From Cristatella mucedo (taxonomy: Eukaryota; Bryozoa; Phylactolaemata; Cristatellidae): a stretch of 64,000 bases of DNA. Made by a program: the position numbers and the translations under genes. The stretch's first letter is position 1. Each line of letters opens with the position of its first letter. The notes under the pieces were generated by a model that was given only the letters and a program-made list of their open reading frames with translations, ran no database searches and was not told the DNA's origin. Positions 56,924 through 64,000 of the stretch are shown here, piece by piece. The stretch is from assembly GCA_009760855.2 (NCBI GenBank), contig WPIO01000012.1, positions 4,546,001 through 4,610,000 of the forward strand, in the 5' to 3' direction.

Positions 56924-58157
56924 AGGTGCTAGCATTACAGTGAAGCAATGCAAATATGCATGGTGAGATTATTCTGCTAAGACAGTGAGGTAGGGAGGGG
57001 CAAAGGTTATAGGTCATCTATTACAGGAGGCCAGTGTGGTGCCGATTTTGCCGGCGTTCTTCCTTATTCGCCTGTTCGTTGCAGGTGCCGCCACACAAGT
57101 CGTATAGCCGCCATAGTTGCTGTGCTGAAATCGTCATCCAGACGGTCGTCGCATTCGTCGATTTTAATTTGGTTTTTACAGACGAGAAAGTATTATTTAG
57201 AAAGGTAATTCTGTGAATGTGAAGGTAATTCTTAGTCATCATTGTTGCCGGCAGTGCATTCGGCTTTAGCTCTTAACCGGTATTGTCTCAAATTCGCTCA
57301 TCTGTTCGCGTGCGGTTTTTCTGGGAAGTTCTACACGATTTGTATCAATAGTTTTCTACTGTGAGGTTGACAATCGTGCGTAGGGTTTTATGGGTTAACC
57401 TTTTCAAGACGCTGAGTTCACGTCTGCATGGTGCAAACTACTACGTCCAGACTCAATATGTATTGCATAGAACCTGTTTTCTATGGGATATTTTCTACCT
57501 GTAGGAAATGAAGGAGCATGTTTAGGCATTCACTTCAGGCTGCTCTGCTCAAGCTGCATTTAATGTGCCGTGCTGTCAGCTGGAAATTGTGCCACTCTTG
57601 TTTCATTTCTAAGGGCAGGCACTAAGTCAATCCCTCTCGACTGTAATTTCTGCCACTGGAACGTTGGTCAGTTTGTGCCAACTCCAACTGACAATTCCGA
57701 GCAGTCCAGATTCAGACGGTCTCGAGATGTGTTTTAACCATGGACTCGGGTAAGGGCAATTCCACGGTCCATGTCCTTAGTATGAAAAGCAGTCGCCTTA
57801 TTTCTTTTGAATCTCATGCTGTTAAGGTACCATTCTCGGCAGCGACCTTGACAGATGTTTTTCGGTACACGCCCCCACGTTTCTATGTGTTACACCTGAT
57901 CGCATGTACATCCATTTGTCTCAAAGTCTGTTTCGTTTGCAAGTATAGGTCGTCTAGTATTCATTCTACTCAGCAAGCCATATTCTTTGGAAGACTCTCC
58001 GAACTGTAGCCATTCATAACTAAGCTGGTTGCCTTTTGGCTTCGCGAATGCAAATGCATTGCACTCAAGAAGGAGAGAACAGTTCAAGTGAGCAATTAGC
58101 CGAAGTTTGTGTGGTCACTTGAACATGAGTCATGTAAATATCACACAGTGTGAGTGG
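56924..58157. other. Unrecognised sequence
   Basis: The plus frame 57740-58009 begins with a good ATG but has no motif. Nothing is supported. Confidence 0.35.
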
Positions 58158-58472
58158 TCACTTGGCTAGTGATCCTTTAGAAATGTAAACCCATCGGATA
58201 CCAAGACTACCTACCACTAGAATGTCGTTTTGAGCTGCACCAACAGCATTGGCTCCCATTGCTGGAGCAGTAGCAGCACTGGTTCCAATTGCTGCTGCAG
58301 CATCGGCTCCCATCACTGTAGCAGCAGCAGCAGCTGCAGCAGTAGCTCCTATCGCAGCAACAGCGGCTGCTCGTGTTGCAGGTTTACCATCGATGATACC
58401 TTTTAGACCTTCCCCAGCTACTGCAGGTAGTGTGGAACCCCATTCAGTGTCTGACATGTTGTGCTGCACCAT
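58158..58472 (-). CDS. Alanine-rich frame, candidate exon
   Basis: The 104-codon minus frame starts ATG (58472) with a mixed-composition head (TEWGSTLPAVAGEGLKGIID), then an Ala-rich block of about 50 residues with AAIGAT/AAAAAATVMGAD-type repeats. At AQNDILV|gtaggt a donor of the type used by the SET gene could end the exon near 58215. The opposite strand is also open because of GCN/NGC repeats. No family recognised. Confidence 0.25.
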   Translation of the reverse strand: MVQHNMSDTEWGSTLPAVAGEGLKGIIDGKPATRAAAVAAIGATAAAAAAATVMGADAAAAIGTSAATAPAMGANAVGAAQNDILVVGSLGIRWVYISKGSLAK

Positions 58473-58944
58473 TCTGTTTTTGATAGCGAGCTGCTTGGCT
58501 GCACTATATTTTCAGCAGTAAAGCCGAAAGCTTTTTTGTTTTTTTAAGCTAAAACACAGAGATTATCGTTACACCAGGTGTTTTAATCTGCTGATACACT
58601 GAGTGTGAATGTAACTGATGAACTTTACGAGCTGTGGAAGTAATCTTCTACTGTTAACTGTGCACTCGTTAATGGTGAGAGAGTGAGGAAGAGTTTAAAT
58701 GTTAGGAGTGAGTGAGAGACAGACTGACCGAGACTGAGGTCAAGACAGACAGATGCGCAGGGAGTGGAACTGTGAGCTCGTGCAGATGCAAAATAGCCTG
58801 AGCGAGAGGCCCAATGATCGTGCCACTTTATGCTAACCATGCAGTCAAAGAAATTTGTTGTTGCCTTTCCATGATTTAGGCTCTTCATCGAGTCACAGCA
58901 ATGGCAGTCGGAAATCGATCGTGACCCTCTCTGTTTCATATGTT

Positions 58945-59510
58945 GCGTAATAATAATAATAATAATAATAATGCACTTGATAAAGCGCATTCAGAGAACT
59001 CAATCTCTCTCAAGGTGCTCTACATTTGCTGCAAAAAGAAACGCAACTAAATGGTGAGTAAAATCATGCTTGATAAACAAGCAAAAGGAATAACGTGATT
59101 AGGGGTGACATGCACAGGGTCAGCATGCAAATGTGGTTAGTGGCAGCATGCTCAGTGTCAGCACGCATAAGCACATCAAGGACGAATCACAGGGACCCAC
59201 TAAATGCTGTCCTAAATAGGTGTGTTTTCAAGTTCTTATTTAATGTGGTCAAGTCAGGGGATGTTCTGACGCAAGTGCGGAGGGAGCTCCACGCTTTAGG
59301 AGCATACGAACTGAATGCCTGGTCTCCAAAGGATTTCAGGTTTGTAAGGGTTTGTAAAGGTTTGTAAGTTTGTAAGTTTGTAAAATGTTGGAATTCAAAA
59401 AGCAGGTGGTACGATGCCTGACCTAATGGGGTAGTATATCTGAGAGATAGGCTGGAGCCAAAGAATGAAGTGACCTAAAAGTGAGCGACAAAACCTTGAA
59501 GTCAATCCGC
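58945..59510 (-). mobile_element. LINE-A C-terminal and 3' end
   Basis: An (ATT)n tail at 58949-58972, stem-loop at 58978-59020, 3' UTR, then the C-terminal coding blocks to about 59510, where it is truncated. A tgtaag micro-duplication (gtaagggtttgtaaaggttt) disrupts 59340-59385. Confidence 0.85.
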
Positions 59511-59611
59511 ATTAACTTGCACGATCGTAATCAGCAACATCAAACACTTCTCTTCTTTAGCTTGTTAAACTAGCATTCTAAACTGTTTATCGAATATGGA
59601 GACATGCTTAC

Positions 59612-59869
59612 ATGTTTACCGTTGTACTACTACCTGCTTCGGGCAGACTGGACGTCTTAGCAACTAGCTACTTTGTCGATTTCACGGGTGACGTATACAC
59701 TCACTGTCTTCAGACTACGATAGATATTCCCCTTGAGGGTCCACCGGGCTTCAATTACTTGGCTGCACGACAGACAATGGCTATCTGGGTCCCACTGCAG
59801 TACAATTTACTGTGTGCAAATAAGGTTTTGCCTTCGTGCCCCTGGCATTCTTCAAGGAATGCCGATCGG
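59612..59869 (+). CDS. Candidate exon of unknown gene
   Basis: 86 codons from ATG (59612) with good composition, such as VDFTGDVYTHCLQTTIDIPL and GPPGFNYLAARQTMAIWVPL, end at a near-consensus donor CGG|gtaagt in phase 0. I recognise no domain. It is on the same strand as the WWE remnant 2.4 kb downstream, so the two could belong to one gene. Confidence 0.35.
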
Positions 59870-61312
59870 GTAAGTTTTAGAATGCTGCTTAGCATGACAT
59901 GTCTTTTCTATAGAATGTCTTTTCTGTACTCCATCCCTTCACGTGGGGATAGGTGGGCAGTGTGAGCACGTTTTTGGCAAGTAGCCACTAAGCCGAAGCT
60001 CTAATGTTAGGGTTTCCTAGTTTCAATGCTAAAAGAGTTGTTATAAGCCGGTTGAATCCGAGCGACCACGTTGGCCGTGGGTCAGCTGGTCAGTGCAGCC
60101 AGACAACAGCGATGCATTTTTGGCAAAAAAAAGGTGCGGTTAGGCCATAGCCAGGAGCCCAGCGGACTGCACAGCTGACCTTCTTGTCTCATTCATTTGC
60201 GTGAGGTACGAGCTGACTGGACGTAGATTTGAGTTGGCATCGAGGCTAACCTCACTGTTGCATGCGCAACTCATTTGTGAAATGATGACACTAAGTGCTG
60301 TAATAGTTGTTGCTAGTGGCTAATGTTTGGTGCATATGCTTGTTAACAGTAAACCCAAAACCATTAAGACAAATTTTGAGCTTAAGTCGGGGCTTTTCCT
60401 GCACAGTGGCAAAACTAGTAAGCTTATGGACTGTTCAGGAAGAAAAGACTGTGTAAGGTAATCTCAAAAACATGGTCAGAAACTGAGATTGGGTAACAGA
60501 GATAGGTAGGAAAGAGAAGAGAAAGAGAATTAACCTAGATAATTTGGAATATAAATGTCTCATTGTTCTCAACCGCAAAATTTTTGCAATAAGGCCGAAA
60601 CTGCTGTGGCTGCTTTTGGTTAGTAAGAGGATTTTTAGGATGCCAGAAAAGCTAAAAATTGCACGAAAGTGGTGAAAATGTATATGGATAGCCCAAAGAC
60701 AAATGTAGAGGCCACAAGCTTCTGCCATATCTTTTCTACTTCAGCACATTCCACAGAACCTGAGTTTTACGATAAAGATCGGCTTCTGATATAGACCAAA
60801 CATGCTACTTCCGCTGCCTGCTGATATCGTCTCAAAAACGTCCTAGGAATTTGGATTAGGCAATTTGGATGGGCAACTGAATCAGGGCCACACCAGATTT
60901 GTCAAAAAGTACCAAAACTCACATAATCTGCTAGAGGTAAGTCATTAGATTTGGATGCAGGATAATCGCCCCAACATGACGCTCAGTCAAATCAAGCAAT
61001 CAAAGCAAATGATGCTCAAGGTATGCCATAACAAAACTTTTCTGTGATTTTTCCGGAAATAGGCTGTAGATATACATATATTGTACGTAGAAGAAGATAT
61101 ATGCAAGAGAAACCGTGTGTGGTAAACGCCCTTAGGATTTTTCTGTAATCGTGGACAAATAGAGCAGCGAGTATTTATGTGTTAAGGATCTGAAACGAAA
61201 TGATGATCGTTTGACTCATGCATGGTCTCGCAGTGCTAGATGTCTGGTAAACGGTTTGTTGCTACCCCGGCACATTGCCTGAATACGAGTGCCTGTGCAG
61301 TGTCACTTTTAG
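59870..61312. other. Unrecognised sequence
   Basis: No supported exon. The part from about 61070 is the source of the duplicated segment at 61366-61493. Confidence 0.4.
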
Positions 61313-61632
61313 CAGTAACTGAATCAATGCATTCGAAAACAAAGATGACGATTTTCGGTGGCTCCAAATACATAAATTGTACGTAGAAGAAGAGATACAT
61401 GCAAACAAAACCGTGTGTGGTAAACGCCCTAAGGATTTTTCTGTAATCGTGAACAAATAGAGCAGCAAGTATTTATGTATAAAGGATCTGTATAAAGATG
61501 ACGATTTGCGGTGGCTCCATTGCCGAGGTCAAACAGGCCGTTCAGTCGTTGATCGTACACTGCAAGACTAATCTGGAGCCTCTCATAATTCTCGAACCCC
61601 AGCAAATTATATCCCTCCTCGAACTAAAGGAG
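61313..61632 (+). pseudogene. Candidate exon split by a copied intron segment
   Basis: After a gtcacttttag acceptor the frame reads VTESMHSKTKMTIFGGS and is interrupted at 61366. It resumes at 61498 with MTICGGSIAEVKQAVQSLIV, continuing through LEPLIILEPQQIISLLELKE to GAG|gtattt. About 21 bp of coding sequence (61345-61365 and 61498-61518) flank the insert as direct repeats. I.GG...V..AV..L is compatible with a KH-like fold, but that is a guess. Confidence 0.4.
61366..61493 (+). repeat. Duplicate of 61073-61200
   Basis: ttgtacgtagaagaaga and accgtgtgtggtaaacgccc followed by ggatttttctgtaatcgtg occur in both copies about 300 bp apart, with a few differences. Confidence 0.85.
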
Positions 61633-62097
61633 GTATTTACTACAAATGTACCAAGCATATTTATGTAATGACGAGCATGTGTGTATGACATACTTGGCAC
61701 TCGTGTGTATGCTCTCTAGTTCATGCACGTCGGTGTAAGGTTCATGGGCATGTTGTAAGGTTCATGGCATTTATTAACGTGGTGTGAGATGATCTATTCT
61801 TCTAGTGACAGCCCTTTTTGTTAGGTTTCAGCTCGATTAGCTTTAATGTACATGTGAAGTCACTGAAACTAATTAACTTGTGTCAGAGGGGAGGCAGTGT
61901 GCTTAATTATTAGAGCAGCTGTGTCGGTGTGTAGGAGTGGGTACTAAATGCTAGGAATTTGCTGAGACAGCGATTGCAGTGAGACAGCAATGGTGTTGCA
62001 CGTGGCAGGCGTGCATCACTTCACCTAGAGGCTCTGGCCGCTTCATTTTCACGAGCTGGCTTGGTACGTACTCACCACGACCGGCACGAAGCTGTAA

Positions 62098-62564
62098 ATG
62101 GAGAAACTTTTCGGCAAGGTCTGCCTGCTGCTGATGTGCCTCGACCGTGCAGTGACTCGAGCGCTGGTGCAGCTCACCAAGGTGCTGTATGCTGAGCAGG
62201 CTGCCTGGACAACGACGAGAGGCTGGCCGTATAGCAGCTTAAGTACGGCTCGAAAGGGGCATGGATCAACTACTGCCCTGCGCTGAGCAGGAGGCTCAAG
62301 GCCGCCTACACTGCCTCGACACAGCGGGTCGGCTACTTCAACGACGCCGGCGTGTACTCTGTCGACCTGGCATGCATGAGGGACTGCCGGCTTCCGGCTA
62401 AATCCGACGTAGCCACAGGTCGTCGTTTTAGCCTCGAGCTATGTGAGGCTTTGCCTGCCCACTTGGCCGAGTCGGTCACAGGTGCTCGGCAGCCAACAGG
62501 CCGTGACAGTGCCTGCCTTGGGCGGCCACCTTCGGGCATCGTGCTGTGTGCCTGCCTGCATTAG
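62098..62564 (+). pseudogene. WWE-domain gene remnant
   Basis: In a GC-rich island, the frame 62235-62564 reads QLKYGSKGAWINYCPALSRR then LKAAYTASTQRVGYFNDAGV and YSVDLACMRDCRL...ATGRR. This fits the WWE domain: W at the second W position, Y.P..S..L..AY, Y.VDL..M and TG.R. WWE domains bind ADP-ribose or partners in ubiquitin ligases and PARPs. The codon where the first Trp is expected is TAG (62232-62234), one change from TGG. Upstream LDNDERLAV is in frame, and an alternative frame from ATG 62098 covers LVQLTKVLYAEQAAW, so a frameshift is likely too. I infer a pseudogene. Confidence 0.6.
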
Positions 62565-64000
62565 CACTGCTTCAGCCATCACATTGTGTGCCAGTCAGCT
62601 CCTGAGTGTCGGAGGCGTTTTCGAGTCATCTTTTGATGTGAATTGTACTTTTCGTACCGGTTGTGCACACAAGCCTCTATAAGTTCGACCGTACGAATAT
62701 TATTTGTGGCCTGTAAGGTGAAGTTGTTTGTTCAGTAGTGTGTGAGGCTTGGGCCCCAATTTTGGAATGCAATCTCAGCTAGATCTGATGACCTTGGTCG
62801 TGCAGTGGGAATGCTTTACCACTGAGCTTAGACCAGTGGCACATTAAAAAACTGTGCCTAGAAACGCACTGCACCACTCCCAAATTTGGTATATAGAGAT
62901 GCTTGAAAGACTCAAGGTTGCAACAAAAGCTTACCAAGCAGACGGTGATGTTTTGGGCACCTAAGCCTTAATCTAACTTTTTATCAAGCTTTAACGCTAC
63001 CGTGACACAGACCTTGCGACAACCACACATTTGGTAGATGCTGACTTGTCCTGCAGGAAGAAGGCTGCTCGACTCAGTTCTAGGCACATAGACCTTGTGC
63101 GCTTTGATAGAGCCGTGTATGGGTTGACTAATCAACGGTAGTACATTCCATTACATTACATATATAAAAACTCGTGTGATGAGTCAGGCTGCGTAACTTA
63201 TAGGAGTTGAAACTGGTTCTGCAGCATACATGTTGACCTTGTGACAGCTACTACTTTCGTGAAAACCGACCGTGGACTGCGTAGTTGGTTATTTGTACTG
63301 AGGAAAATAGTTCGGGGTCTGCCTCTTTTTATGAGTCCTGGAGCACTAAAGAAAAACTAGTCAATAATAAGAAAAAGTGCTGAGCATTCACGTGTCAATT
63401 TTTTTGTAGTTGTGATTCTTTGTCCTGTCCAAGCAATTTTTTGGCATGTTCGAAAGTAAGATCATCGTGATCGTGGAAAAAGTTGGTCGGTTGAGTCAGC
63501 AATTTTTTTTACAGTTAGCAAAATTACTTTAGTTAAACCTCCAGCACTGCTGCCTACGGTTGGGCAAGCATAATACATAATTCTGTCATTTTGTATACAA
63601 TTCTAGCCATCTCTTCATGACACAGATGCTCATCTGGCTGTTAGCTGTGTGTTTATTTGAGAAACTTTCATTTATAAAGTGCTTGATTTACTGCATGTGT
63701 TACTGGTAAGTATGAATGGTGTTCTCCTAAAAACTAAAAGTGATCATTTGGAATTGAACAATAGTATTGAAGTCATATACAGAGGAATAGGAAGAAATAG
63801 AAAAAAGTAAAATGCATAGGGAGAAATTTTTGTATTTTAGGGTGCTGTATGGCTGCCTGATTAATCATATTATTATTCCAGCTGGGAATATCGAAAGGTA
63901 AACGAGGACAGGCACGACGAATGAACAGCACTGCACTAGTCGAGAATGTACGATAAAGATAAATGGAGATGAAAGGTCACTAAAGATAATAAAAATGGTT
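62565..64000. other. Unrecognised sequence to the right edge
   Basis: No supported gene or repeat was found in this AT-rich end. Confidence 0.4.

Noticed and set aside
2243-62564. Alternative genetic code, suggested by in-frame TAA/TAG in UBR exon e, WWE and LINE copies
   Set aside because: Other copies have Lys, Leu or Trp codons at these sites, the SET gene uses a normal TAG stop, and mutations explain each case.
1-64000. CRISPR-like or operon-like organisation
   Set aside because: No regularly spaced identical short repeats, no gene clusters with ribosome binding sites; the DNA is eukaryotic with introns.

Overview
This window looks like repeat-dense nuclear DNA from an invertebrate animal. 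Short host exons with GT/AG splice sites sit in introns full of non-LTR retrotransposons, LTR elements, tRNA-derived SINEs and long (AT)n, (CT)n, (ATT)n and (GA)n tracts. I see nothing bacterial or organellar. I cannot fix the phylum from sequence alone. Most long open frames here are retrotransposon remnants.

Host genes. (1) On the plus strand from 2243 to 15474 lie five exons of a large UBR1/UBR2-type ubiquitin ligase, with its 5' and 3' parts missing. The last exon seen carries an in-frame TAA, after which the frame stays open to a good splice donor. (2) On the minus strand from 52629 to 42796 lies what appears to be a complete compact SET-domain histone methyltransferase. All nine pre-SET cysteines, the SET core and the post-SET CxCx4C motif come together over 8 exons with compatible phases (about 328 residues). 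(3) At the right end, plus strand, there is a broken gene. A small candidate exon (61313-61632) is split by a copied piece of intron. Downstream is a GC-rich WWE domain whose first tryptophan position reads TAG. An alanine-rich minus-strand frame (58158-58472) and a candidate exon at 59612-59869 are less certain.

Mobile elements. The dominant family, called LINE-A here, is an L2/CR1-clade LINE with endonuclease, reverse transcriptase and a conserved 3' stem-loop followed by an (ATT)n tail. Its most complete copy is 32150-35440, and about 20 fragments lie in both orientations. LINE-B is a related, more divergent family (1-1700, 10800-13480, 21840-22450). A third LINE, of R2/NeSL type with a C-terminal zinc knuckle and restriction-like endonuclease, lies at 17660-19790. 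LTR elements comprise a short gag-only element with two 240-bp LTRs nested in a LINE (5608-7257), two solo LTRs with 5-bp target duplications (26653-27066, 30689-31176), and a decayed Gypsy pol (38590-40740). Two tRNA-derived SINEs of one family lie at 12310-12478 and 53378-53541.

Unusual structures. Two UBR exons are bracketed by inverted repeats of about 310 bp that are nearly identical. A 104-bp AT-cored palindrome abuts the right arm, and a second 135-bp palindrome lies at 56789. I found no CRISPR array, operon, or convincing rRNA or tRNA gene. No clearly undescribed system is provable from sequence alone. The best leads are the inverted repeats around the UBR exons, the SET gene, and the LINE-A 3' stem-loop.
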